A stretch of DNA of 10,598 nucleotides from Acidobacteriota bacterium (lineage in GTDB: Bacteria; Acidobacteriota; Thermoanaerobaculia; Multivoradales; JAHZIX01), in the NCBI GenBank assembly GCA_020439725.1, contig JAGQSE010000028.1, forward strand, positions 1 through 10,598. The letters run 5' to 3'. The notes under the pieces were generated by a model, which searched no databases, had not been told where the DNA came from, and saw only the letters and a program-made list of their open reading frames with translations. Of this stretch, positions 1 through 7,040 are shown piece by piece. Position numbers and translations under genes: made by a program. Positions within the stretch are counted from its first letter, which is position 1; the number at the start of each line of letters is the position of its first letter.

Positions 1-138
1 CACCGCCTCGCGATCGGCCCAGGCGAGCATCAAGACCGCTCCGCTCGAGACGTCCTGGACCACCACCGGCAGGAGGCCCCGGTCGTCATAGACCAGCGTT
101 TCGGGATCGAGGTCGAGGCCCTTCGGTGTGGCGCTCAT
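1..138 (-). CDS. hisI: Phosphoribosyl-AMP cyclohydrolase HisI (3'-truncated by window edge)
   Basis: Only the first 46 codons are in the window; the gene runs off the left edge. The translation starts MSATPKGLDLDPETLVYDD and continues into a stretch with LLPVVVQD, SGAVLMLAW and DREAV. This matches the N-terminus of HisI, the enzyme that opens the adenine ring of phosphoribosyl-AMP in the third step of histidine synthesis. The Zn- and Mg-binding motifs lie beyond the edge, so activity cannot be judged. It is also not visible whether a HisE pyrophosphohydrolase domain is fused at the C-terminus, as in many HisIE proteins. The ATG overlaps the hisF stop as ATGA, and a GGAG sits 7 nt upstream, which supports this start and translational coupling to hisF. 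It is the last visible gene of the his operon. Confidence 0.9.
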   Translation of the reverse strand, partial: MSATPKGLDLDPETLVYDDRGLLPVVVQDVSSGAVLMLAWADREAV

Positions 139-950
139 GGCGAATCTCCGCGGGCCGCACCGGGCCCGGTGTCGAGGCGCATGGGGAAGCCGCGGGCCGC
201 CAGCTGGCGCTTGACCTCGCCGACGGTGAGCATCCCCTGATGGAAGATCGAGGCGGCGAGCACCGCCGCGGCACCGGTTTCGAGGGCCGCCGCCAGGTGC
301 TCGACGTTGCCGGCGCCGCCCGAGGCGATCACCGGCACGGGCACCGCTGCCGCCGCCGCGGTCAAGAGCGGCAGGTCGTAGCCCTCCTGCATGCCGTCGC
401 TGTCGATGGAGGTCAGCAGCACCTCGCCGGCGCCGGCCTCGACCCCGCGCTTGAGCCATTCGAGGGCGTCGATCCCGGTGCCCGTGCGACCGCCGTGGGT
501 GACCACCTCCCAGCCGCCGTCGCCCCGGCGCCGGGCGTCGACGGAGAGCACGACGCACTGGCTGCCGAAGCGCTCGGCGAGCTCCGCCAGGAGCTCGGGC
601 CGGCGCACTGCGGCGGTGTTGACCGCTACCTTGTCGGCGCCCGCCAAGAGAAGCTGACGAGCGTCTTCGACCTGGCGCACGCCACCGCCGACGGTGAGCG
701 GGATGAACACCTGCTCGGCGCTCCGCCGCACCCAATCGAGCTCGGTGTCGCGCCCTTCGTGGGCCGCCGAGATGTCGAGGAAGACGATCTCGTCGGCCCC
801 CTGCTCGTCGTAGCGGAGGGCCGATTCGGCCGGATCGCCCTGATCCGCGAGGTTCTGAAATCGCACCCCTTTGACGACGCGACCGTCGGCGACGTCGAGA
901 CAGGGAATGATCCGCCGGGTCAGCCCGGTGAGCTCACCGGCGCCCTTCAT
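135..950 (-). CDS. hisF: Imidazole glycerol phosphate synthase, cyclase subunit HisF
   Basis: HisF is the (beta-alpha)8-barrel subunit that uses ammonia from HisH to turn PRFAR into imidazole glycerol phosphate and AICAR. The 271-residue protein has the family start RRIIPCLDVADGRVVKGVRF (about residues 12-31). The two catalytic aspartates are expected at Asp19 (CLD) and Asp138 (LSVDARR). Their spacing equals that of Asp11/Asp130 in the well-studied Thermotoga enzyme, shifted by eight residues. Phosphate-binding stretches LTVGGGVR (about 85-92), SDGMQEGYD (184-192) and ASGGAGN (209-215) are present. The protein is slightly longer than the usual 250-260 residues, with a short extra N-terminus and a Gly/Pro/Ala-rich tail of about 15 residues. 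The ATG overlaps the hisA stop (ATGA) and is preceded by GGAGG with a 7-nt spacer. It works as a heterodimer with HisH, encoded two genes upstream. Confidence 0.97.
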   Translation of the reverse strand: MKGAGELTGLTRRIIPCLDVADGRVVKGVRFQNLADQGDPAESALRYDEQGADEIVFLDISAAHEGRDTELDWVRRSAEQVFIPLTVGGGVRQVEDARQLLLAGADKVAVNTAAVRRPELLAELAERFGSQCVVLSVDARRRGDGGWEVVTHGGRTGTGIDALEWLKRGVEAGAGEVLLTSIDSDGMQEGYDLPLLTAAAAAVPVPVIASGGAGNVEHLAAALETGAAAVLAASIFHQGMLTVGEVKRQLAARGFPMRLDTGPGAARGDSP

Positions 951-1693
951 GGTTCTGCCTCCACCGCGCCGGCGCCGCACACCACGAGCGCCTCGGCCAG
1001 GTCGAGGCGCCCGTCGTAGAGCGCCCGGCCGACCACCGCGCCGCCGATCTCGGGCCGCTCGGAGGCCCGCCGCAGGTCGTCCAGGGAATGGACGCCGCCG
1101 GAGAGCAGCGCCGGCATGCCGGTGGCTCGGCCGACGGCGCAGGCGAGCTCGAGATTGGGGCCGCCGAGCTCGCCGTCGCGAGCGATGTCGGTGACCAGAA
1201 CCGCCGGACACGGCAACCCGCGAAGCCGATCACCGAGCACCTCGACCCCCAGGTCGCTGGTGCGCTGCCAGCCATCGACGCCGAGGCGACCGTCGCGCAG
1301 GTCGAGCCCGGGCACGAGCCGCCCGGGGAGCTCGTCGGCGAGGCGCACGAAGAGGTCGAAGTCGCGGGCCAGCATCGAGCCGACCACCAGCCGCGAGCAC
1401 CCCGCCTCGAGGGCCGCGAGGACGCTCGCCCGGTCGCGCAGGCCGCCGCCGAGCTCGAGGTCGAGCCCCAGCGCCCGCGCTTGCGCCGCCAGGCCCGCGG
1501 TGAGCTCGCGCTGCGAGCCGTCGCCGAAGGCGCCGTCGAGATCGACGACGTGGACCCAACGGGCTCCGGCGGCGGCATAGCCCTCGAGCACCGCCCCCGG
1601 GTCGGTGCCGTAGACCGTCCGCCGGGCGTCGTCGCCCTGGCGCAGACGCACCACCTGCCCCTGGCGCAGATCAATGGCCGGAAGCAGATCCAT
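947..1693 (-). CDS. hisA: ProFAR isomerase HisA
   Basis: HisA performs the Amadori rearrangement of ProFAR to PRFAR, the fourth step of the pathway. The 248-residue barrel starts with the typical MDLLPAIDLRQGQVVRLRQG, carrying the catalytic Asp8. The second catalytic aspartate is probably Asp131 in the segment VPGLDLRDG. Further family features are ELGGGLRD (about 80-87), DGWQ (140-143), the VTDIARDGE loop (167-175) and LSGGVHS (197-203). Length is normal for HisA. The start at 1693 is chosen because the MDLLPAIDL N-terminus is canonical and a GGAG lies 7 nt upstream. This makes the gene overlap the 3' end of hisH by 23 bp. The hisA stop overlaps the hisF start as ATGA. The second Asp lies in a slightly unusual context (GLDLRDG rather than the common SIDARDG), but nothing suggests loss of function. 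Confidence 0.96.
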   Translation of the reverse strand: MDLLPAIDLRQGQVVRLRQGDDARRTVYGTDPGAVLEGYAAAGARWVHVVDLDGAFGDGSQRELTAGLAAQARALGLDLELGGGLRDRASVLAALEAGCSRLVVGSMLARDFDLFVRLADELPGRLVPGLDLRDGRLGVDGWQRTSDLGVEVLGDRLRGLPCPAVLVTDIARDGELGGPNLELACAVGRATGMPALLSGGVHSLDDLRRASERPEIGGAVVGRALYDGRLDLAEALVVCGAGAVEAEP

Positions 1694-2330
1694 GGGCCAT
1701 CTCCAGGTAGTTGTCGAGCAGGGCGAGACCGCTCTTGCCGCTCTTCTCGGGGTGGAATTGAGTACCCAGGACGCGGCCCCGCCCCGCCACCGCGGGAAAG
1801 GCGCGGCCGTGGCGGCAACGGGCCAGGACCAGGTCGTCGGGGACGCCGTCGGGCGCGAAGCTGTGGACGAAGTAGACGAAAGCGCCGGCGAGCCCGGCGA
1901 GGAGCGGGTGCTCCTGGGCCTCGACCAGGGCGTTCCACCCGATATGCGGCAGCGGTACCGTCGCGGGCAGGCGCCGGACGGTGCCCGGCAGGAGCCCCAG
2001 GCCGTCGCTCTGCCCGAACTCCTCGCCGGCCTCGAAGAGCAGCTGGAAGCCGACACAGATGCCGAGCAGCCAGGCACCGCCGTCGAGGGCCTCGCCCAGC
2101 GCGTCCTCGAGGGCGCCGCGGAGGGTCTCACGGGGCGGCCGGAAGGCACCCACCCCGGGAAGCACCAGACACGACGACGACGCCACCCGGGAGGGATCGG
2201 CGGTGATCTCAGCCTCGGCCCCGAGGTGCTCGAGGGCCCGGCGGAGGTTGCCGAGGTTGCCGACACCGGCGTCGACGATGGTGACACGGCGCGGCGTGGC
2301 GGCCGGACCACTAGCCGGGGCGGGACTCAT
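1671..2330 (-). CDS. hisH: Imidazole glycerol phosphate synthase, glutamine amidotransferase subunit HisH
   Basis: HisH is the class I glutaminase that releases ammonia from glutamine and channels it to HisF. The 219-residue protein has the N-terminal VTIVDAGVGNLGNLRRAL, the oxyanion-region segment LVLPGVGAF (about 55-63) and the nucleophile Cys92 in LLGICVGFQLLF. The HIGWN segment lies at 129-133, YFVHSFAP at 153-160, and the catalytic His193/Glu195 pair in TQFHPEKSG. All three triad residues are therefore present. It carries about 12 extra Ala/Pro-rich residues before the conserved first strand, so the start is supported mainly by the ATGA overlap with the hisB stop. An internal start would also be conceivable, but I see no better one. 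The Shine-Dalgarno match (AAGGGGA, about 10 nt away) is weaker than for its neighbours, consistent with translational coupling. The 3' end runs 23 bp into hisA. Confidence 0.96.
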   Translation of the reverse strand: MSPAPASGPAATPRRVTIVDAGVGNLGNLRRALEHLGAEAEITADPSRVASSSCLVLPGVGAFRPPRETLRGALEDALGEALDGGAWLLGICVGFQLLFEAGEEFGQSDGLGLLPGTVRRLPATVPLPHIGWNALVEAQEHPLLAGLAGAFVYFVHSFAPDGVPDDLVLARCRHGRAFPAVAGRGRVLGTQFHPEKSGKSGLALLDNYLEMAHGSASGH

Positions 2331-2938
2331 CGCGACAACGTCCCCTTGGTGCTGGGCACCGAGCTGTTGCCGGCGCGGAGCGCCAGCGCCTGGCGGAGCG
2401 CCAGCGCCACCGCCTTGAAGCTCGCCTCGGCGGCGTGGTGGCCGTTGCGCGCGAACAACAGGTCGAGGTGGAGGGTCAACCGGCCGCGATCGGCGAAAGC
2501 CTGGAAGAAATCCGCCACCAGGCTGAGCGGAAAGTCGCGGGTCACCCAGACGTGCTCGAGCTCCGCCGGCGGCCGCCAGGCGAAGAAGCCCCGGCCCGAC
2601 AGATCGACCACCGCCCGCGCCAGCGCCTCGTCGAGGGGAGCGTAGGCGTGGGCGAAGCGCACCACACCGCGGCGCTCCCCGAGAGCCTCGCACAGCGCAT
2701 CACCGAGCGCGATGCCGACGTCCTCGACGGTGTGGTGCAGATCGACCTCGGTGTCCCCCTTGGCTTCGAGCTCGAGACCCAGGCCGCCGTGGGTCGAGAG
2801 CGCGTCGAGCATGTGGGCGAAGAAACCGTCGGGAACGCCGATGCGTCGCTCGCCGCCGTCGAGGTCGAGGGTGAGGCGGATCTTCGTCTCGCCGGTCTCG
2901 CGTTCGACCGTCGCGCGGCGCGTTTCCACGGCGCTCAT
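2327..2938 (-). CDS. hisB: Imidazoleglycerol-phosphate dehydratase HisB (monofunctional)
   Basis: This enzyme dehydrates imidazole glycerol phosphate to imidazole acetol phosphate, using two metal ions per active site. The 203-residue protein covers only the dehydratase domain; the histidinol-phosphate phosphatase domain fused in enterobacterial HisB is absent. Metal-binding motifs are visible: His42 and His50 in FFAHMLDALSTH, HHTVED at 68-73, His167/His168 with Glu171 in NGHHAAEASFKA, and the family C-terminus SVPSTKGTL (about 193-201). The ATG overlaps the hisC stop (ATGA). A GGGGAGG lies about 4 nt upstream, which is close but usable. The stop overlaps the hisH start in the same way. Since no phosphatase is fused or adjacent, the cell must dephosphorylate histidinol phosphate with an enzyme encoded elsewhere. 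Confidence 0.97.
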   Translation of the reverse strand: MSAVETRRATVERETGETKIRLTLDLDGGERRIGVPDGFFAHMLDALSTHGGLGLELEAKGDTEVDLHHTVEDVGIALGDALCEALGERRGVVRFAHAYAPLDEALARAVVDLSGRGFFAWRPPAELEHVWVTRDFPLSLVADFFQAFADRGRLTLHLDLLFARNGHHAAEASFKAVALALRQALALRAGNSSVPSTKGTLSR

Positions 2939-4050
2939 GTTCCCTCCCCACCCAGGTCGCCGATCTCCTCGAGAGCCTGCCGCATGGCGCGCAGCGCACC
3001 GCCGCCGCCGACGGTGACCCGCAGACATCCGGCGAGCCCCGGACCGGCGCTGACGTCACGCACCAGGATGCCGCGCCGGGTCAGCCCGTCGAGGAGCACC
3101 CGCGAGCGCGCCTGGCCATCGGGGCCACGGCCGCAGCGGAAGAGCACGAAGTTGGTCTCCGTCGGGAAGGTCTCGAGACCGTGCTCCTCGAGGAGTGCGA
3201 CCCATTGCGGGCGCCGCGCCAGGATCGCCCGCACCGCTCTGTCCGAAAAGCCGGGATCGGCGAGCAGCTCGAGGCCGGTCAGGATCGCGGCGTGGCCGAG
3301 GTTGTAGGGCAGCTTGGCCTTGACCAGCTCGTCGACCAGGTCCGGATCCGCCAGGAGATAGCCGATGCGCATCCCGGCCACCGCCCAGGCCTTCGACAAG
3401 GTGCGGTAGATCAGGAGGTGCCGGTGCTTGTCGAGGAGCGGCCGGTAGTCCCAGCGGCAAAAGCCGTCATACGCGTTGTCGAGCATCAGCGGCGCGTCGA
3501 GCCGCTCGAGGAGCGCCTCCACCTGCTCGACCGTCAAACCGTCCCCGGGCGGGTTGTTGGGCGTGCACAGGAGGAGCGGCCGCCGCGGATCGCGCTCGAC
3601 CTCGGCCAGGATCTCGTCATACGGAATCTGCAGGTCCACCCCCGACTGGATGAAATGGGGCACCGCGCCGGAGCGTGGGATGAGCATCGAGTACAGCCCG
3701 AAGGAAGGCGCGTGGCCGAGCACCTCGGTGCCGGCGGGGACCATGCTCTCGACCGACAGGCTCAGGAGCTCGCTCGAGCCCCCCCCCACCAGCACGCCGC
3801 GCCACGGCCACCGCTCGCGCTCGCCGATGGCCTTGCGCAGCTCGTCGGCGTTGAAATCCGGATAGGTGGCCCAGGATTCGGCCTCGAGTCGCCGGGTCAC
3901 GCGGCGTTTGAGTCGCCGCGGCAGGTCCCAGGGCACCTCGTTCTGGTCGAGCTTGAAGCGGAAGGGCGCCTGCACCAGATGATAGGCCTTGAGCTTCTTG
4001 AGCTCGGGCCGAACGAAACGCACCGGAGAGGACTGGGATCGGTCGCTCAT
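2935..4050 (-). CDS. hisC: Histidinol-phosphate aminotransferase HisC
   Basis: This PLP-dependent fold type I aminotransferase converts imidazole acetol phosphate and glutamate to histidinol phosphate. The 371-residue protein has the expected order of motifs: FKLDQNEVPWDLP (about 32-44) in place of the common LNxNE(N/S)P element, the phosphate-binding GGGSSELL (89-96), TPNNPPGD with Asn165, DNAYDGF with Asp191 and Tyr194, the Schiff-base lysine Lys220 in RTLSKAWAVAGMRIGY with Arg228, and the substrate carboxylate-type Arg344 in GCLRVTVGG. The ATG lies 1 bp after the hisD stop (TGA-A-ATG) and AAGGAG is 8 nt upstream, so the start is firm. The gene contains a run of nine G (coding strand) across codons 88-91. 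HisC-like proteins include other aminotransferases, but the operon position makes histidine synthesis the natural role. Confidence 0.95.
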   Translation of the reverse strand: MSDRSQSSPVRFVRPELKKLKAYHLVQAPFRFKLDQNEVPWDLPRRLKRRVTRRLEAESWATYPDFNADELRKAIGERERWPWRGVLVGGGSSELLSLSVESMVPAGTEVLGHAPSFGLYSMLIPRSGAVPHFIQSGVDLQIPYDEILAEVERDPRRPLLLCTPNNPPGDGLTVEQVEALLERLDAPLMLDNAYDGFCRWDYRPLLDKHRHLLIYRTLSKAWAVAGMRIGYLLADPDLVDELVKAKLPYNLGHAAILTGLELLADPGFSDRAVRAILARRPQWVALLEEHGLETFPTETNFVLFRCGRGPDGQARSRVLLDGLTRRGILVRDVSAGPGLAGCLRVTVGGGGALRAMRQALEEIGDLGGEGT

Positions 4051-4051
4051 T

Positions 4052-5350
4052 TCAAGATCTCCTTCGGGCCGCCGCGGCGTGGGCCGGCAGCCCTTCCGCA
4101 TCGGCGAGGGCGGCGGCGGGCGCCGCCCAACGCCGCGCCGCCTCGGGGGTGAAGCAAACCGTGTGACTCCGGCGCACGAAATCCTCGACGCCGAGGGCCG
4201 ACGCGAAGCGCGCGCCGCCGCAGGTGGGAAGCACGTGGCTCGGCCCCGCCACGTAGTCGCCAAAGACCTCGGGGGTGGCGCCGCCGAGGAAGATCGCGCC
4301 GGCGCGGCTCACCCGCGGCGCCAGGGCTTCGGCCGCCGTACCCACCAGCTGCAGATGCTCGGGGGCCACCGCCTCGACCACCTCGAGAGCCTCGTCGACG
4401 TCGTCGACCACCAGGGCACAGCCAAAGCGATCGAGGGACGCCCGCGCGGTCTCCTCGGTGGCCAGGGCCGGCAGCTGCTCCTCGAGCTCCGCCGAAACCC
4501 GGCGGGCGAGCTCGTGATCATCGGTCACCAGCACCGCCGCCGCCAGCGGATCGTGCTCGGCCTGCGCCAGGAGGTCCGCGGCGACCCAGCCGGCGTCGGC
4601 GCCGCCGGTGGCGACGATGACCACCTCGGTGGGTCCGGCGAGACCGTCGATGGCGACGTCGCCCACCACCGCCCGCTTGGCGGCGGTCACCCAGGCGTTG
4701 CCCGGTCCGACGATCTTGTCGACCCGGGCCACCGACTCGGTGCCATAGGCCGCTGCCGCCACCGCGTGGGCGCCGCCCATGCCCCAGATCTCGCGCACCC
4801 CCAGCCGGTCGAGGGTATAGCGCAACGCCGGCATCGCGCGGTACGCCCGCGGCGGGGTCAGTGCGACGATCTCCTCGACCCCGGCGAGCCGCGCCGGCAC
4901 CACCGTCATCACCGCCGTCGAAGGATAGGAAGCGCGGCCCCCAGGGATGTAGACCGCGACCCGGCGGAGCGGCTGGCGGCGCTCCTCGAGAGTGATCCCG
5001 TCGCCTTCGAGGGTGTAGCCCGGATGGACCTGCGGCCGGTGGAAGTCCTCCACCGCGGCGATGGCGGCCTCGAGGCCGGTAGCGAACCCCGCCGGCAGCG
5101 AGCCCGGGTCGCGGTCCGAGGTGGTGGCGACGAGGCCCAGGTCGGCCACGGTCGCCGCTTCGAAGCCGTCGTAGCGCCGCACCGCCTCGAGCAGCGCGCG
5201 GTCGCCGCCGCGGCGGATGTCGCGGACGATCCGCTCGACCTTGCGCTCGATCCGGCGATCGTAGACCAGCGCGCCACGGCCGAGGAGCCGGTCCAGGGCG
5301 CGACGGCCTCGCAGCGTCTTGACGCCGAAAATCTTCAAGGGGCCGCTCAC
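4052..5350 (-). CDS. hisD: Histidinol dehydrogenase HisD
   Basis: HisD oxidises histidinol to histidine in two NAD-dependent steps, the end of the pathway. From the GTG at 5350 the protein has 432 residues, the usual length. It shows YIPGGRASYPS (134-144), the signature block GPGNAWVTAAKRAVVG to DGLAGPTE (215-242), predicted Zn ligands Gln263 and His266 (LAQAEHD) and Asp365 (FGDYVAGPSH), and a C-terminal His424 that fits the fourth ligand. The catalytic Glu331-His332 pair lies in VAPEHLQL. The reading frame stays open upstream to 5590, but that part is out of frame with hisG and has no family similarity. The GTG that overlaps the hisG stop (GTGA), with GGAGG 7 nt before it, is clearly the start. 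The stop lies 1 bp before hisC. Confidence 0.97.
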   Translation of the reverse strand: MSGPLKIFGVKTLRGRRALDRLLGRGALVYDRRIERKVERIVRDIRRGGDRALLEAVRRYDGFEAATVADLGLVATTSDRDPGSLPAGFATGLEAAIAAVEDFHRPQVHPGYTLEGDGITLEERRQPLRRVAVYIPGGRASYPSTAVMTVVPARLAGVEEIVALTPPRAYRAMPALRYTLDRLGVREIWGMGGAHAVAAAAYGTESVARVDKIVGPGNAWVTAAKRAVVGDVAIDGLAGPTEVVIVATGGADAGWVAADLLAQAEHDPLAAAVLVTDDHELARRVSAELEEQLPALATEETARASLDRFGCALVVDDVDEALEVVEAVAPEHLQLVGTAAEALAPRVSRAGAIFLGGATPEVFGDYVAGPSHVLPTCGGARFASALGVEDFVRRSHTVCFTPEAARRWAAPAAALADAEGLPAHAAAARRRS

Positions 5351-5973
5351 GTCGCCACCTCCGCCGCCTCGAGGCGGCCGATCAGGTCGTTGATGGCCTG
5401 CCGATGTTGCTGGAAGGAAGCGCGGTTGACCACCAGGCAGTCGGCCACCTCGCGTACCGTCTCGAGCTCGACCAGCTGGTTCTCGGCCAGCGTCTGGCCG
5501 GTCTGGACGATGTCGAGGGCGACGTCCGCCAGGTCGAGGAGCGGCGCCAGCTCGATGGAACCGCTGAGCTCGAGGATCTCGGCGCCCCACGACCGGTCCT
5601 CGAGGATCCGCCGCGCCGTCTGCGGGTACTTGGTGGCGAGGCGCACCTGGCTCCCCGGCGCCGGCAGCGCACCGGCGCGGCCGATCAGGCTGAGCCGCGA
5701 GCGCCCGGCGCGGAACCGCACCGGCACTAGGAGGTCGCCGTCGACCTCCTCGAGGACGTCACTCCCGACCACACCGCAGTCGGCGATGCCGTGCTCGACG
5801 TAGCGCGGCACGTCCCATCCCTTGAGCAGCAACAGCTCGAAGCCGTCCTCGGGGCACGGCAGGAGCAGCCGGCGCTCCCCCGAATCGAGGGCCGACAGGC
5901 CCAGACCGGCGCTGCGCAGCGCGGCGAGGACCGGCTCCTGGTTGCGCCCCTTGGGCAACGCCAGGCGGATCAC
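5347..5973 (-). CDS. hisG: ATP phosphoribosyltransferase, short form, catalytic subunit HisG(S)
   Basis: HisG joins ATP and PRPP, the committed and normally feedback-regulated first step of histidine synthesis. At 208 residues this is the short form, lacking the C-terminal regulatory domain of the roughly 300-residue enterobacterial enzyme. Such forms work as a hetero-octamer with HisZ, whose gene lies directly upstream. Motifs seen are IRLALPKGR at the start, GIADCGVVGSDVLEE (62-76), RLATKYP (111-117) and the PRPP-binding segment GSIELAPLLDLADVALDIVQ followed by TGQTL (about 138-162). The start is the GTG overlapping the hisZ stop (GTGA), with GGAGG 7 nt upstream. The stop overlaps the hisD GTG in the same manner. 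Allosteric inhibition by histidine would be expected to require HisZ, as known for this family. Confidence 0.97.
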   Translation of the reverse strand: MIRLALPKGRNQEPVLAALRSAGLGLSALDSGERRLLLPCPEDGFELLLLKGWDVPRYVEHGIADCGVVGSDVLEEVDGDLLVPVRFRAGRSRLSLIGRAGALPAPGSQVRLATKYPQTARRILEDRSWGAEILELSGSIELAPLLDLADVALDIVQTGQTLAENQLVELETVREVADCLVVNRASFQQHRQAINDLIGRLEAAEVAT

Positions 5974-6953
5974 GGCGCGGCCTCCGACCCACCGCCCCGC
6001 GCCAGGATCCGATCGATGGCGAGATAGAAACCTACCGCCGGCACTTCCGCGCCAAGGCTGCGGAAAAGCTGGTCGTAGCGACCGCCACCGGCGATGGGGT
6101 CGGCACCAGCGGCGGCGTAGACCCGGAAGAGCAAGCCGTCATAGTAGCTCCGCCGACCTCGGGCGGCGCCGAGCTCCGGCGCACGAGTAAACCGAGCGAA
6201 CTCGGCGAGATCGATGGTGAACCCAATCTTCGGGAAGAGCCGCTGCATGCCGGTCGACAAGGCTTCGAGACCGCGCAGGGCTGTGGCGGCGTCTTCTCCA
6301 AGGGCCTCGGGATCGCTCGGGGCACCGTGCTCGACGACTTCGAGGAGCGCCGGGCCGGCGGCGCGCGCCGTGGCCCGCTCGCGGCGTTCGACGGCGGCGG
6401 CGAGCTCCTCGGGCACCGCTCCCCTAGCTGCAGCGTCGAGCAATGGGCGGTCGAGGGCACCGGCGAAACCCATGACCACCCGCAGACCCTCGAGCCCGCT
6501 GCGCAGGGCGAGCTCGAGGCACAGGCGGAACATCTCGTGCTCCGCCTGGGTTCCGGGAACCCCCAGAAGCTCGGCCCCCATCTGGTAGGACTCGCGCCCG
6601 CGCCCGGGACGATCCTCCTGGTAGCGCACCACGTCGCCGCGGTAGAAGAAGCGCAGCGGCAGCTCGAGGGACTGGAGCCGCGGCGCCAGCAGCCGGGCGA
6701 GGAGAGTGGTGAAATCGGCCCGCAGGGCCAGCTGCTCGCCGTCGCGATCGATGAAGCGATAGAGCTCCGACCGCCCCGCCGGGGTGAGCAGCGGATCGTA
6801 GGGTTCGAGGTAGTCGAGGATCGGCAGGACGACCTCGGAAAAGCCCGCCCCTTCGAGGGTGGCGGCGAGATCGGCCTCGAGGCGCCGAAGACGGTCCGCG
6901 GCCTCGAAGAAGAGCGCCGACACCCCGGCCGGCAAGGCGGCGGTGACCTTCAT
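5970..6953 (-). CDS. hisZ: ATP phosphoribosyltransferase regulatory subunit HisZ
   Basis: HisZ is a paralogue of histidyl-tRNA synthetase that has lost aminoacylation and serves as activator and histidine sensor of short HisG. The 327-residue protein resembles the class II synthetase core: QLALRADFTTLLARLLAPR (75-93), the motif-2-like LPLRFFYRGDVVRYQED (98-114), YQMGAELLG (123-131), GGGRYDQL (289-296) and the motif-3-like AVGFYLAIDRIL (306-317). It ends there, so the HisRS anticodon-binding domain is absent; this and the next-door short hisG favour HisZ over HisRS. I chose the ATG at 6953 because GGAGG sits 8 nt upstream. The frame can also start at a TTG at 6968, but that codon overlaps the Shine-Dalgarno itself. 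It is the first enzyme-related gene after the leader attenuator. Its stop overlaps the hisG GTG. Confidence 0.95.
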   Translation of the reverse strand: MKVTAALPAGVSALFFEAADRLRRLEADLAATLEGAGFSEVVLPILDYLEPYDPLLTPAGRSELYRFIDRDGEQLALRADFTTLLARLLAPRLQSLELPLRFFYRGDVVRYQEDRPGRGRESYQMGAELLGVPGTQAEHEMFRLCLELALRSGLEGLRVVMGFAGALDRPLLDAAARGAVPEELAAAVERRERATARAAGPALLEVVEHGAPSDPEALGEDAATALRGLEALSTGMQRLFPKIGFTIDLAEFARFTRAPELGAARGRRSYYDGLLFRVYAAAGADPIAGGGRYDQLFRSLGAEVPAVGFYLAIDRILARGGGSEAAP

Positions 6954-6958
6954 CGCCG

Positions 6959-6981
6959 CCGCCTCCAAGGTCCCTTGGCGG
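6959..6981 (-). promoter_or_regulatory. Hairpin enclosing the hisZ Shine-Dalgarno
   Basis: In the mRNA, CCAAG (6978-6974) can pair with CUUGG (6969-6965) around a GGAC loop. CCG (6981-6979) can in addition pair with CGG (6961-6959) if three bases bulge out. The hisZ ribosome binding site GGAGG occupies 6966-6962, so the stem covers its first two bases and the outer pairing can trap the rest. The hairpin lies after the attenuator terminator, in the leader portion of read-through mRNA. It may tune hisZ initiation, or be harmless and melted by ribosomes. The pairings are visible in the sequence; any role is inferred. Confidence 0.45.
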
Positions 6982-7007
6982 AGACCGGCTCGGTAGGTTG
7001 TCGCATC

Positions 7008-7040
7008 AAAAAAGCCTCCTCCCAGGTCCGGGAGGAGGCT
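7008..7040 (-). terminator. Intrinsic terminator of the his attenuator
   Basis: On the minus strand, AGCCTCCTCCC (7040-7030) and GGGAGGAGGCT (7023-7013) form a perfect 11-bp GC-rich stem around a six-base loop (GGACCT). The stem is followed directly by a U-run; six T in a row occupy 7013-7008. Flanking A-U and G-U pairs can lengthen the stem. On the plus strand no T-run follows the hairpin, so it should work only in the direction of the his genes. It stands 54 bp before the hisZ ATG and 62 bp after the leader peptide stop. This placement, between the promoter and the first structural gene, marks it as an attenuator rather than an operon end. It would also stop transcripts reading through from the peptidase gene. 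Confidence 0.92.

Noticed and set aside
1088..2206. A 372-codon plus-strand open frame over hisA and hisH
   Set aside because: It is antisense to hisA and hisH, with no ribosome binding site logic and an Arg-rich tail of shadow-frame type.
5351..5590. An N-terminal extension of hisD up to 5590
   Set aside because: The extension overlaps hisG in another frame and is Arg/Gly-rich without similarity to HisD. The GTG at 5350 gives the normal family length.
3989..5803. A 604-codon plus-strand open frame across hisC, hisD and hisG
   Set aside because: It lies antisense to well-supported enzymes, and its translation is low-complexity, rich in Arg, Gly, His and Ala, and matches no family. High GC makes such shadow frames common.
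6954..6968. Upstream TTG start for hisZ at 6968
   Set aside because: The TTG overlaps the GGAGG ribosome binding site of the ATG at 6953, which has ideal spacing and gives the expected N-terminus.
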